64,000 nucleotides of DNA from Daphnia carinata (Eukaryota; Arthropoda; Branchiopoda; Diplostraca; Daphniidae). Location: NCBI RefSeq assembly GCF_022539665.2, contig NC_081335.1:1-64000 (forward strand). Direction: 5' to 3'. The notes below the pieces were generated by a model. That model made no database searches. It saw nothing but the letters and a program-made list of their open reading frames with translations, and was not told the DNA's origin. A program made the position numbers and the translations under genes. Below, one piece after another: positions 16,863-29,261 of the stretch; the stretch's first letter is position 1, and every line of letters starts with the position of its first letter.

Positions 16863-19302
16863 TTTGATTTCTCTGAGAAAACATCTAGCACGTCAAGGTT
16901 GAAATAAACAGCAACCACAAAGAATGTCAACAGCCGGATGTGGAATAACGAGATCGGTTGGGAACGTGGAAAAGGTATAACGTGGGAATTTTGCGGGAGA
17001 TTTTGCATTTAAACAACGTTAAGGGTATATACCTTTCAACGTTTCAGCTTGTTTACGTAGTCCTTTTTCGGTTCTTGATCAGTTTTGTGGTGTTGTTTTT
17101 AAAGATGTCAGTTTAATTATTTGTTCGACGAATGGATCCTAAGAATGTGTTTACTCTATGCTTCATCACACAATACGAGTTGCCATAAAGTTACGTATAG
17201 TACGCTACAAGGTTTCGAAGTCCTGGTGTGATGATTTGCATATTGCTTGTTTTGTTTCGTTGCTTAAACGATGAGAAATTACGTAGGGAAGAAATGCGTC
17301 AGCGAACTAAGGTAATAGGTACTGTATGCAAAAATTGTTCATGAAGACTGCAGTATGCTATCACTTGATAGTTCTTTGTTCAGTAGGGCAGTGGGTGGAG
17401 CTATTACCCGCCATTAGATAATTGCACGTACGGCGGTGCCAAACGCCCTCGAAAGTCATTGACTCTTTGCCAATTTTGCAATCGTTAAAATTTTTACGTT
17501 TTGGTATGTGTATAGTTATAGCCTTTTTTCTTGAAAATTTCTTTATTGTAACTTCTAATTTCCGAAATTTTTAGATTAAAAAACGTTCATAAATTTCGAC
17601 CTGTTTTTGTGCACTTTGACTTCGCTCTTGGCAACCTGGGCGATTGTGACTTCCGGCGAGTGAGATCAGGCCATGTCAGCCATGTCTCTTGTCTGGAGTT
17701 TTTCACACGTCCAGAGTCACGAAGTCACGAAGCATGTTCATCGTGTTCTCAATGAAATTTTGCTAACGTACCATCAAGAAGGAGCAGTTTCTTCCTCCAC
17801 GACCTGTAAGAATGCTTATTACAATTTTGATAATGCATGTAGAAAAGGAAACGAGTAGATCATTCCATTATACTATTGAAATTTTTAGTTTTTACCCTTC
17901 GCCACGTGTTGTGCGTTCTAAGCATTCGGCATGAGATGAATTAAATTGGCTCCCATCCCAACCTAGTTTAGGAGAAAACATCTTTTCTCTATTCATTTTG
18001 TGCACATATTATTCTGATTGGTGAGGTGGATAATTTTTCATTTTCAATAATTCCGTGACCAGGAATAATGCTTGATGGACCAAATGTAATTTCTTCGCTG
18101 TTCACTGTGAACTAGAAATCTAGACTAGCTATATTGACAAAACACAGCCTGATTCCTTGATTAATTTTATAAATTTTTTTTTTTTTCAGAATAAGGAAAC
18201 TTACAAGCTTGAGATTGAAATGCAATGAAATAGCTCACAGCAGCAGTGCTCTTTGAACCTTCAGGGTCACTCTGCTGTCCCACCACTCCAGTCAAATACT
18301 CAATGTGTCGCACACGCGTCGTCGCCATCTTAAAGGTACTGTATCAAAATATTTGTTTACGTATTACTGGTCTATTGAGATACATTTTTAAAAAACATTT
18401 CTAGCATTGGATGCTGTTGTGTCCCGAAGTAGAACAGTTAAGTATCTGCTTGTATAGCTTTCATTCCTTTACTTTTCTCTCCATGGTTGCTCTTAGCAAT
18501 TTAAAATTTTGGACGACAGTTTCTTACAACTTATTCTTTGTGCACTGGGACACGTAACTGAGGTGGCAAGTGGTTTGTAAATCCGCTTCATCAGGCAATG
18601 TATTCCCCCCAGAGCACCATCACTCATTAGTCATCTTTCATCTTAACAAATGTGCATTTTATTTGTATGAGAGAATTTCTCTGAATTTTCTTCTCTGTAA
18701 TGTCTCTGGGTCAGTTGAAAATAGTGTTTTGTCAAAGTTCAGTCCAACTTCACATCCCTTTGGCTTTGTTGGGACATTGGAGTCAGCAACCAAATGCAGC
18801 AAAATATTTTCATCCAAAATGTAGAACATGTTTTGTTAACTTTTCCATCAGTTTTTCTTATTTTTGTTTTTGCAGTGCAACTTTAGTAGATGCAGGCAAT
18901 GTTGCAGTTGACCGCGGTCCAATCGTCTGCTCTTGAGCTAATCCAACATTTCATCTCTCATTTGGAAGTTTTTCAAAATTGAACCCAGTAGAACTTCTGA
19001 GATCTTTCACGAGTATCAGCTTACCCGGGGCCATACATCAGGCATTTGCCGGAAACCAAGACGACGTTTCAAATTTACGGACGTTGGTTCTCTTCTTTTT
19101 AAGTTATTTTGAAAGCTTTATTGAACTTTTAAAATTGCCACATCCAACTAGTTTTTAATTTGGTGTATATATATTTTTGGTTTTTTTTTTTTTTTCAGAG
19201 AAATGCATTGCTGAAATCGAAAGATTGATTGCTTTAGCATCGCCATTCAATATCTCCGTGGGATTTTGGTCAACATGAAGAAATCTCTCAATCTGAGAAG
19301 CA
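16863..19302. other. Intergenic region upstream of TBCD; no gene supported
   Basis: Contains the presumed TBCD promoter next to 16863 and about 2.4 kb of moderately AT-rich sequence. Short open frames (for example 17673-17858, 61 codons, and 18570-18936) have no recognisable motif and no consistent splice partners. A transcribed non-coding RNA or further decayed duplicated sequence is possible, since an mRpL20 relic follows immediately, but I could not identify mRpL20 exon 1 or 2 here. Confidence 0.4.
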
Positions 19303-19641
19303 TCATTGCGTAGCAACAAGGATGTTTCAGCTGGAAGGCACCAGTGGAGCAGAAACGGGCAATGGCAAGTGAAATGGGTAAGATGCCAATTCGCTCCTGA
19401 TGAGAAAGACCTGTGTAATAATGGAGCCAAGGGACTCGTAAGGTAATCGCTACTTTTCTTAGCCAGCTGTGAACAGTGGCTTAATAGTAATTATTTTCTT
19501 CCTTAATTTATTTTGTCTTTATATTTAAACTCATAAGGCTTTGATTAAGACTGGAGCAGCCAAACTATGAGCGATTTCAACAACACTTTGGATGACATCA
19601 GCCCTCTACTACCAGGAGTGGTAACACAAGGATATTTCAGG
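19303..19641 (+). pseudogene. Degenerate duplicate of mRpL20 exons 3 and 4
   Basis: Two blocks match the intact gene at 11277-11973 in the same order but on the opposite strand. Block one (about 19303-19441) has TAGCAACAAGGATGTTTCAG (compare GGCAGCAACGGATTTCAG), AGATGCCAATTCGCTC (compare AGATGCCAAATTGCTC) and ATGGAGCCAAGGGACTC, followed by AAGGTAATCG, which resembles the intact donor AAGGTAATTG. Block two (about 19531-19641) reads GCAGCCAAACTATGAGC, then GATGACATCAGCCCTC and CCAGGAGTGGTAACAC, against the intact AAL...NDISPPPPGVMT end. In-frame stops and indels disrupt both blocks. The intron between them is retained, so this is a DNA-level duplication and not a processed copy. Exons 1 and 2 were not found. 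Confidence 0.75.
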
Positions 19642-20058
19642 TTTTTTTAATATAAATTTTTGATTGTGCAATTCAGACTAATCGAATTAAAACTCTTGAA
19701 ACAAATGTTTCTTTTGAATAGGTGAAAAGTCTTATTTAAGGAAGCTTGATGGGGTTGTGTAGTTGAATAGTGGCAGCCCTTTGTGCTCAAGACAGACAGG
19801 CAAAAGGTTATTTTGCTTCAAGATCTAGTTTTTGACATAAGAAAGAGCATGTGTTTATTGATAATCAACTGCTACGGTATTTTTGCATTTAAAGAAAATT
19901 GAATATCAGATCACCTAGTCCATCACCAGGGAACGAGATTGGAACGAGGAAATAAAAAGTTGAGTAGACGAAAAAAAAAAAAAAAAAGAACGTGGAGGGA
20001 ACAAATGAAAAGGAATCGGGACTAGTGCGCCTGTGTGTTGGTGACCATTTTTCCGCGC
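19642..20058. other. Spacer between the mRpL20 relic and the minus-strand CUB gene
   Basis: About 400 bp with a poly-A run at 19970-19987 and no supported gene. It probably includes the 3' untranslated region of the minus-strand gene that ends at 20059. Confidence 0.4.
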
Positions 20059-23054
20059 TCATGCGAAACCATCGTTAAAGTAGTTGGAAAACATTGTTAT
20101 CGAAATTGAATGGCATTTGATCGAGTTAGCCGATCCTGCGATGAACGTTGCTGTAGGCTTGAGAGCGCTGGAAGGATGTGAATTGTCCAGCATCGTGTAA
20201 ATCAATGACTGTTCGCAAAATGAATGAGTTATTCCATTATTTGAAGGTAAGTGTATACTTTCTTTTTTGATTGTACCTTCAATATCGGCGCTGAATCCAG
20301 TTGGAGCCAGTTGGTCATTGACTGGCGATGGCTGTGACTCCAACGAGTTGATTCCCTCACCGCCAACAGCAATTTGATGTTGCAACAGTGTGCGTCTATT
20401 ATTGTACACTGACACTCGCACCTCGGAGCGAGCGAAAATAACGTGCGATCTCACTCCCCTCTGCTACCACAGGAAAGAAAAAATAGTTTCGAGTTGTTTT
20501 ACGCGGAGACGGATCATATTTTTGCTTTTACCTGCCCGATCGGTTTGCCGCACCAACGAGCTTCGAAACCGTTGCCTTCTCGTTCGATTTCAACGTAAGC
20601 TCCGGCGCAGTCCAAAGTGTAGGGGGCGCTCATGTTGTGGAATGTCAGCAACAAATGAAGACCGGGATCCGTCTAGTAAATATTTTGTCATTATTTTTAA
20701 TTATGTCTCATTCCATTCAAATGAATTCTTAAGTGAGGAGTGTTTACCTTGATGTGCAAATCGCATTCTTCTTCTGGCGATTGGGCGTCGTCTCGAATTT
20801 CCGGTTCTGACGAGGCCATTTGCCGACTAAATCGACCGGAGAAATTGGGCGACAAGGCCCGTCGAAGGGGCAGAGGCTGTGAGCGTAGGAACTGGCGGAA
20901 TGCGGGACTGTTGACCAAGTCTGCGGGATTCGTCGTCGATCGTTTGGTTCGTTTGAAAACGGATTGGAGCAAACCCGAAGTGCGGCGCAGGAATGAGGAC
21001 GAAGTGTCTTTGGGATTTGTCAGTGAATTGACAATGGTGCGGATCCGGTTGATGAGGATGTCGTCGTTGCGGAATTCCGGCGGAGATTCTTCTTGGACAA
21101 CGTCGATTGCCGTTTCCGGCTCATCGCTTCCATCGACCTCCGAAGTGGCGTCTGATCCGCTTCCTTCGGCGGCCGATTCGACTTTGACGAGAATTGGGTC
21201 ACCCATTTCGACCACGCCCAAAATGCCGACGGGTCCGCTTTGTTCGTCTTCGATTTCCGGCTCATCCATGGCCGGGAATTCCACTGCAACCGGTTGCGTT
21301 TGTCTGACGAAATGCGAACCACCGCTGCCTTCTGTCCCGTCTTCGTTTTGAATTGCCGGAATTGCGGCCGACATGTCTTGGATCGAATCGGCCAATCCAC
21401 TTCCCTGTTCATCGTTTGATTCCGGCTCGTCTGCCTTGAATCGATCGGGTGTTTCGGCTGTTTCCGGTGCGCTACCCTCTGACTGCTTGAGCTGGACGCG
21501 ACTCATCTCCGTTGCGTCTTCGACTTGCAATTCGTTGGCTAGCAAGTGGGCGCTGGGTTCGTCCTGCTGAATTGGGAGTGCGGACGCTGATTCTCCCGTT
21601 TGCACTTTGACTGTTTTCGCTGGCCAGATGGCGATCAACGTGGTCGTTTCGATTTCTTCGGCGTGTGTATCGACGGCGAATTCTAAATCGCTTTTGAAAT
21701 CGGCAAGTGTCACTGTTTCTGGTTCATTCGTTTCAGTTGTTTCAACTGCTTTGACCTGATTTTCAGATGGAGGCAGATCTGGAACGGACATGAGAAGGTG
21801 GGCGATATCCTGGAAGTCCGCTTTCAGCTGAGAAACGTCGTCGGAGAATGCCGACTCGTCTGTTGCTGTTTTGGCTATTTCGAGTTGGACGCTTTCTGTC
21901 GCCATTTCAGTTGGCTGTTCCGTTGCTGGCGGCGGGACGGATTGGGGCACGGCCAGCACCGTCGCCCGATCAAGCAGACTGGCATTGTCTACGCTAATCG
22001 ACTCTTGCTTCTTGACACTGGAGGCTGGCGGGGGCGAGGTATGTGGCCGCAGTTCTTCTTGTTGCATAATATGTTCAAGTAATTCGGCCTTGGTTTGTAC
22101 CTCAATGTCCGTCGGCTGAACGCCGCTGGTGATGGGCTCCATGTTGAACTCTTGGAGCGCCGACGCAGTCGTGGATATTGGCACGTGTTCCTCAACGAGC
22201 GACTCGTCGCTTTGCGATTGTTGGCCGTTATTTGCCAGATTGATTGTCGACTCGGTCGTCTGTTGTTCCGTTACATCAGCGACGGCCAATTCCGTCACGT
22301 CTATCGCTTGCTGTTGATGTTCAGTTGTCTCTGCTTGGACGTGGTCGTTGACCCGAGAAAGCGCATCTGAAGCGTCAGCAGGTACGGCATCCTCGGCGGG
22401 AGGTAGGGGAGGTGCGTGAGGCGAGATGGTGACGTCATCTGTGACCTTGAGTCCCGTCAAACCGGTCGACGTCTCCTCTTCGTGTTCCGCTATTTGAATC
22501 GAGTCCGAGATGGCCATCCTCTCGGTGGAAACAGTTAGGTGTTTGACGGCTGGAATGGAGGTGGTCGTCATTTTCGATTCGATGGCAAATTCTTCGTCAT
22601 TCGTTCGCCATGTGGTCAGTCCGACCGTCGTCGATAAATCGGCCAGTGGCGCTGATTGTTGCCTCTCGATGTCGTCGTGTTCTTCTTCTTCTTCTTCTTC
22701 TTCTTCTCCTCGTTCATCAAAACGTGACTGCAAAGAGAGTTCTTCTTCCGGCTCTGGCTGCACTTGGCTCTCCGCTGGAATCCAGTACTCGACGGAGCTT
22801 TTATCGCCGCGTTTCAGGTAAATCATGGACGGATTTGCGCCGCAATTGCGTCCACCTTTTTTTTTTTTTTTTTTTTTAAATTTTATTCGTATTTTTATTA
22901 AAATTCTTGTGCGTGTAATGCGTCATTACAAATGCGACCAAGGGTCTTGTGTTTTTGTTTCTAAAATCGAATGTCTTTGACAGATATGGAGTACTTGTTT
23001 ACCTTGAATAGCTGCGACGAACGAGGCGACCAAGATGAGGTGGTGGATAATCAT
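20059..23054 (-). CDS. Secreted CUB-domain protein with a very long acidic insert
   Basis: Proposed exons (minus strand): 23003-23054, 20748-22855, 20532-20672 and 20059-20463, about 901 residues. Exon 1 encodes a signal peptide (MIIHHLILVASFVAAIQG). It splices G|GT to GGRNCG, where a first cysteine (C22) looks like a CUB start. Residues of about 30-650 are acidic and Ser/Thr/Glu-rich, with a poly-Glu run (about 68-76), and contain no cysteine. RTKR (653-656) is a furin-type site, followed by a basic stretch. From C715 the CUB fold resumes: ECDLHIKTDPGLHLLLTFHN, DCAGAYVEIE, RWCGKPIGQ, SEVRVSVY and GFSADIE. The last exon stays open for 66 codons past GFSADIE; a donor (AAG|GTACAA) there is an alternative end. 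The exon-2 acceptor directly follows a poly-A tract, which is unusual, so the signal-peptide join needs transcript support. It lies 4 kb upstream of, and divergent from, the plus-strand CUB array. Confidence 0.7.
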
Positions 23055-23218
23055 AGCTGATTGGTCACGCCAAATGAAATGAATGGACAGAAATGCAAAC
23101 TGCTGTGAAGCGCCAATGGAAAAAAAAACGATCCGCTCCGCGTGACGTTGATGGAGCAACTGACTTTGCTGGTGGGTTCCAGCTGAAAGCAAAAGTCTCT
23201 ACCTCTTGCCGTCGGTTG

Positions 23219-23249
<31 letters not shown>

Positions 23250-24562
23250 CTACTTAAATCTTTTTTGGCGCAGGTCAACCGCCTCAGAAAAGGGGGATTC
23301 TTCTTCTCGTTGTTTTGGAGGTTGCCACACGTAGACGCAGCTCCTCCTTTCTGCTCGAGCCCTTCACCTTTCTCCCCGCCCATTAGATGAGAGAGAGAGA
23401 GACACCACACGACGACGATGGACGTGGAGGAGCAGCGCATGGCAGTTCTAACCTTGCCTCTCTTTCGCTTCTATCCATCCGAAAAGCTGTCAGGTAAAAC
23501 AGTCATCCGCATTCCATTTCAGTTTTTATGAGAGAAAGTGTCTGTATGACCGTTGCCATTGAAGACACACACACACACACAAAGAAAAAAAAGAAAAAAG
23601 ATCAGAGGGGGTCAGGTTATCAGGGGGGTCGACATTCGGACTTTTTTCATTCCATCTTTCAAAAAAAGAAGAAATAGGGAGGAAAAAAAAGGTAGAAACT
23701 GCTCCACCCCCGCGTCTCGACCTTCCAAATAGAAAACGTTAAAGATAGGGGGGATGAATTTGAACCATGCTAGAAGGCTTCCATTCGCTCTTTCATATCA
23801 TCACAAGCGTCTTTTAAATAGATTTTTTTTTCTTTTCCCTAAATGTATTTCGTTATGTGCATTTGTAGAAAGGGAGAAGAAAGGGGATGGGGTATTTTTT
23901 TTTTCATTTCATTTTCTCCAACTTTCCCCCACCCGCATTTGAATGAGTTTTTGTATAATTCATGAGGCATCGGCCAGATTCAAGTTCAACCTACTGGAAT
24001 GATCTTCTCTTCCGTATGAAATTCGATTGGATTCAAAATGCGTCCGGTGAAAGTGGGTTTTTTTCCTACTTGTACCGGGCGAATGAGGTTGCCGAAAAGG
24101 TCTCCACTTTACATTGAAAATGTATTTCACATTTAAAAGGGCAAAAGGGGGAAAAGACAACGATCTGTGGCTTTTCACAACGTTTCTTCATCTTTTCATT
24201 TTCACGTTGCCTGCACAATCTTTTTTTGTTAACGTTTCTCATTGTCGGATTCGCTTTTTACTGTTGCATTTTCTTGATTTCGGCTCGAGAATTGCCGCAT
24301 TGTTTTCTTTCAAAATGGATAGAACCGTGACCGTGAAAAAGAGCTGAAAGAATTTGAACGCGAAAGAAGGTGAAGTGTTGCTTATCGCGTGCATCGTTAG
24401 TTGATGAGGCCGTGTCATTAGCCATAGCCGCGTGTTCTCCTTGCCACAAGTTGTTGCCTAACGTTCGCCTTTCACATGGCCAAAGGTCAAGTTCTTTGCC
24501 ATTGGAAAAAAAAAAAAAAATGTGGCATCAACAGTCGGATGTGACCAAGGGCCAACATTAAA

Positions 24563-24602
<40 letters not shown>

Positions 24603-27011
24603 TTGGGGGGGGGGGGGGGGGGGGGGTTTAATTGGAGGTACTTATGGTGATTATGTTCCATCATGTGCATCTGTTTTTCTTTTGCATTTTTTTTTTTTTG
24701 TGTGTGTGGCCTTGAGACTGCAGTCTTAAGAATAGGATGGCCGGGCCAAAGTTATTTCAGAGGAGCGCTGCCAACGAGCAGCAGGGGCTCTCGGTCGCAA
24801 CCCTTTTCCTTTTTTGTTTTTTTTTTTTTTTTTTTTTTTCAACCACGCAATCACGGCCGCCACATGAATCCTTCCTTATGTCTTCAAGATCAGAGCGCAA
24901 AAAGATTTTTCTTGATTAACAAACAAAAAAATTGATCGTGCACTTGTTTCATGTTAAGAAAACTGTTTGGCTGATGGTTGCGCCACATCAGCTGTGGCCG
25001 CAATCATCTTGCCCTCGGCCAGGCAAAAAAACAAATCGACAAAGAAAAATCATTCTCCTTCGTCGGCCTCCCATTTTTTTTAAACTTTCATTTACTAACG
25101 GGTTTCAGCTAAAAGAACGTTCCAAAAAAAATTAAATGAAGAAAACCGTTTTTAGTTTTTTTTTTTTTTTCATGGAACATTCACGTTGCGCTGAAAGAAA
25201 AGAAGGACACGGTTGAACTGTAGCAAAGGCAAATGTCACGGCGCAGTTGATTGTGTGCCTTCGTTCGCCGTTGTGTTTTCCATTCTTTTCTTGACAGAGT
25301 TTTGGTGATGAATTTGGTATTCGAGCCGAGTAGTTTCTACCGTTTCGATTAAATGTCGAACGTTTATCTGAATAACGAACTGTGATGACGCTATTAACAA
25401 TTCACATTTTTCGTTTGAGCCGTTTTTTTTTTGTTTTTGTTGTTGTTTGAAAGAGCCGAGACATTGTCTTATGCAAGGGCCTTGCAACGGAACGTATTTG
25501 TTGCCTTTCTGACTAGACACATGAGCGCATCTGAAAAGATGACTGGCAACGGGCAAACGTGAATATAGTTGGTAAACATGAACGGGTTCGCTGCCCATCT
25601 TTTCCCGTTCGCCTTTGTTTTGTGCGTGCCACGTGTCTTTCCTTGCGACTGTATTGTTTTTTTTTTTGCCTTCATTTGACAAATGGATTGTATTTTAGTG
25701 ATCCAACAGATGGATCGTTCATTTGATAACCCACTGCTGCATTCCCCCTCAGTCTCCCTCGACAATAGTTTTTCGTTTCATGTGTTCTTTATCGGCAAGT
25801 GAACGGATGCCTATCACGCCTTCTACCCATACCTTTCTCAGACTGTGTCTACGTCTGGCTATGCATTTAGTCGTATACGAAATGCGTGTGTCCCAACTCT
25901 TTGGCTATTTGTCTTGTTTTCAGGCGGCTAAATTTTCTAATCACAAAAGGGGGAGAAGGGGGTTATTATTAAAGAAACAACAAGAAGGGGGGGAACTGGA
26001 GGGTCCGTTGGTAGTCGTTGTCTTCCAGGTGGAAAAACAAAAATCGGGGTCAATACGATGCGCAGAGACGCCGGCCCTAAAAACGTGCCCCTTCTTCCTC
26101 CCACACAGATCTTGAATAAATCGGATAGGTTAAAAGTACGAAGGGCTATATAGGATAAGGTCTACTAATATTAATGGACGAGTCTTGATGGGAAGAGCGG
26201 GTGGAGGAGGGATAAGATGTTGCAGGATGTTTCCATACACACACAAAAGACAAAATGCGCTCTCTCAAGGAAATGAAATTTATAAATTCAGAGAAAAAGA
26301 AATTAAAAAAAAATAAAGAAATAAATAATCCTTCTTGATATAAATAGTTGTAGCGCTTTCTCTTTTAAATATTCTGTCGGCCTCCCACGCGCTTATTATT
26401 TGGAAGAAGAAACTCGTTGGCCAAGCAAGAAGACGACCAAAATGCAATGACAGGAGGTTCAAAAACTTAGAACCACAGCCGATTTCATTTGATTTTCTTT
26501 TTACCTTTAGATAGCGATGAGATCGTTCTATTTAAGTGAACGTGTTTCGAAATCGGGCTCACTTTTTTTTTTAAATTCAATTAGTAACCGAAAAGCAGTT
26601 TCTCCTAACACGAGCCAGTTGAATTTCTTTTGCACGCGGTTTTTTTGTTGTTGTTTTGTTTTTTTTTGTTTTTTTTTGCGTCTACGTGTGTTTCGAAGAG
26701 TAGAAACGTGTTGACTTCACGCGCCGGCAAGTTTATATCTATCTCTCTATTTTTTTTTTTTTTTTTTTTTGTATTCTTTTATAGGGAAAGAAGAGGATGG
26801 TAGGCGGGTTTATCACCATTGACTTCGGTATAAATGTCCATCTTTTAAAAAAATGTCCACCGTCTAGTACGGACGTTGAAGTTGCGCAGTTTCCTCTTTC
26901 GCTTGGTGTTTGCCGTCCGTCTTCGGCAGCTGCTTGCACGCACAAGAATCCTCAACATCTTGACGAGAGCATCATCATTAGCGTACGTCTCGAATCAATT
27001 TCGACAAAGGA
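23055..27011. other. Divergent intergenic region between the minus-strand CUB gene and the array
   Basis: About 4 kb rich in homopolymers: poly-A/T runs at 23225-23250, 24817-24839, 25158-25170 and 26751-26770, an (AC)n run near 23566-23580, and long T and G runs near 24565-24626. It must hold the promoters of the minus-strand CUB gene and of gene A. Many short frames are present, but none has coding character; most consist of translated homopolymers. Confidence 0.5.
24565..24626. repeat. Adjacent T37 and G22 homopolymer tracts
   Basis: T runs from 24565 to 24601, then GTT, then 22 consecutive G from 24605 to 24626. Lengths this close to sequencing limits may be inexact. Confidence 0.9.
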
Positions 27012-29261
27012 ATGCTTTCCTTGCCTCTCATCGCCGTCTGTGTCGTGGCCCTTTTCACATCTGCAGGTAAAAAAAAATGAGTCAAAACTTGGATTCCATC
27101 AAACGACACGATGACAGTTTACGAAACCTAACGATCGTTTAAACGTAATTATTTCAAAATAAAAAAAATGTGTAGGAATCTTGGAGTCGTTTTCACGTGG
27201 CTTACAGGCAGCCGCCATGCACAACATGTATCGACCCCAACAACAACAACAGCAGCAGCAGCAGCAACAGCCCCCGCAAACTACGACAACGACAACGACG
27301 GAGCAGACACCTGTCAATAACGTTGCCAATCATTGGCAAATGAACAGCTCGTACACTTACATGGCGACGCTGAGTGGCGCTCAACAACGTGTCGGTAATC
27401 AACATCTCTTCAGTAAAACGAATCGAAAAAAAAATGCATATTTAATGGGAGCAATTGTTGGAATGCGCAGATTTATGCGAAGGAAACGTTCTCGTTCCAT
27501 TATCCCATGTGAAAAATGAATTGGCATTTAAATCGACCCAGTTTCCATTCAAACGATCGGTGCCTCTTTTATGTTCGTGGAACGTCAAGGTAACAAGCCA
27601 TCGAATTTTTAATTATTCTCAATTATTAAATTCGTCGAACTGGGTAATGACGATGCAACAGGTGGATAACAAGTGCCGTCGCGGTCTAGTCACCATGGTC
27701 ATTAATGAACGCAGCCGACTGTCGGGTGATAGGAGATGTACCAAAGGATACTATCGCGTTTCGCCATTCATGAAAGAAGCCAAGTAAAACAAAAAAAAAA
27801 CAAAACAACAAATAATAATTAGCAATAGCCCACTTACTATTTTTAGTTACATACTAATTATGTATTTCCCGAATTATTTATGGAACAGAATATGCGGTCG
27901 TATCAACACGGTGCCGGCCTTCCAGTGGTACGTTGAGGATCAACAGCCAGAAAATGTGACCATCACGTTGAAGCATAACGGACTCAACGACGGCTACTCG
28001 GAGGGACTCGGTTTTACCCTTTCAGGTGAGCTTTTGGACATTTCAAATTCGCCACAAGATTTTTAATAATTCGTCGTTTCCAATCGTTTTAGGTGAATGT
28101 CTGACTGACGCGTCCGACATGACGACGAGTAAAGCAATTAAATCTTATAGTCATTGGCTGCACGAGCTTTCCAAAAGCCAATCGGCATCAACGGGGGCTC
28201 TGACGGTAGTCTTGCCGTTTGTTACCTTGCAAGAGATGCCTTTGGAGGGGGGCGTCGCACATGACTCTGCCCATCTGGCAGATGCTTCCAACAGTGAAGC
28301 AGAGGTTGCCTTCCAACCGTTGCAAAATGCTACCAACGGTGAACCAGAGACTGCCATCCAGCCATTGCAAAATGCCACCGATGGTGAACAAGCTGCTGCC
28401 ATCCAGCCATTGCAAAATGCCACCGATGGTGAACAAGCTGCTGCCATCCAGCCATTGCAAAATGCCACCAACGTACCGGACAGCAACACCAATACGACGC
28501 ATCAAATTGCTGACGGGCCAATATTGCAGGACAATTCTTATCAAACTACGACGCTAACTGTTGGTGGTGTAAATAAAAATGTGTCGGCGGCTGTTCATTT
28601 GCCAATGACATTGAACAATGTCACCGAGATGCCCTTAATAGTTGCCCAGACGACCACTGGCCGACCCTCATCGGCGAACGATCGAAACGCACCAGGTTAC
28701 GCTATCGATTTCAAAGTGCCTGAAGACGATAGTGAAATGCCTTGGCTGATTGTCGAGTCTCTCAAACCCAAACCTTCACTTATGAAAATGTATCCAGACG
28801 TCCACAGTCGTCGACCCATGATCAAACGGCCGGTCACGCCAGTGTCTCATGCTAATCATCCCGACATCCCATGGCTCATTTTAAAGTCGCCCGATTCGAA
28901 TCCATCGATCCCAGCCAGCCGCCCGCCGACTACCAACAGTCCTTCACCTACGCTTGCACCAATCAGACGACGTCCTTTGCCCACGACAGCCTATCCTTTG
29001 AGAACCCATGGCTGGCCAATGCGCCATTCTGCCCGTCCTAGCAATAGACTGTCTTCCTTTATTCGGCCACAGAGACCGAAACGTCCCGTCCGTCCAACGA
29101 CTTCTGTCGATAACGAGGGCATTCCGTGGCTTATCCTGAAATCTCCCGACCCTAGTCCGTCATCGTTGGAAATGATTCATTACCCGAAAACTCCAACTAC
29201 AAATGAACTTGATTCCAATGAGGACGACCGATCCTCTAATTATTTCTATTCGAGAGCTTAA
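27012..29261 (+). CDS. Array gene A: secreted single-CUB protein with long S/T/P tail
   Basis: Six exons: 27012-27066, 27176-27394, 27471-27589, 27662-27783, 27889-28025 and 28093-29261; 606 residues. Exon 1 is a signal peptide (MLSLPLIAVCVVALFTSAG). Exon 2 is variable, with a glutamine run (CAA/CAG repeats, 27238-27270) and the end SGAQQRV. Exons 3-5 form the divergent CUB domain: DLCEGNVLVPL, FKSTQFPFKR, LLCSWNVKV, KCRRGLVTM, NERSRL, CTKGYYRVSPFMKEAK, ICGRINTVPAFQWYVEDQQP and DGYSEGLGFTLSG. Exon 6 starts GECLTDASDM, has SKAIKSYSHWLHELSK, then four imperfect 15-residue repeats (PLQNATDGEQAAAIQ type) with N-glycosylation sequons. It then has three PW motifs: EMPWLIVES, DIPWLILKSPD and GIPWLILKSPD. 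It ends without the SYIT motif of genes F-I. All introns between coding exons keep the family phases. It is the first plus-strand gene of the array. Confidence 0.85.
28311..28470 (+). repeat. Four 45-bp coding repeats in gene A
   Basis: The unit TTGCAAAATGCCACCGATGG... recurs at about 28320, 28365, 28410 and 28455 and encodes a 15-residue repeat with an Asn-Ala-Thr sequon in each. Two middle copies are identical, indicating recent expansion. On the minus strand the same DNA gives a long repetitive but meaningless frame. Confidence 0.9.

Noticed and set aside
17673-17858. 61-codon frame MSAMSLVWSF...
   Set aside because: No recognisable motif and no consistent splice partner; length is within chance expectation.
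20740-22879. Several plus-strand frames of 62-203 codons and one other minus frame
   Set aside because: They are shadows of the long acidic exon; low-complexity coding DNA leaves other frames open.
27099-27405. Minus-strand frames rich in Cys/Val or Leu runs
   Set aside because: They are reverse translations of the CAA/CAG glutamine repeat of gene A.
28151-28544. Minus-strand frames with repeated CNGWMAAACSPSVAF
   Set aside because: Antisense image of the 45-bp coding repeat in gene A, which is in frame with the CUB exons.
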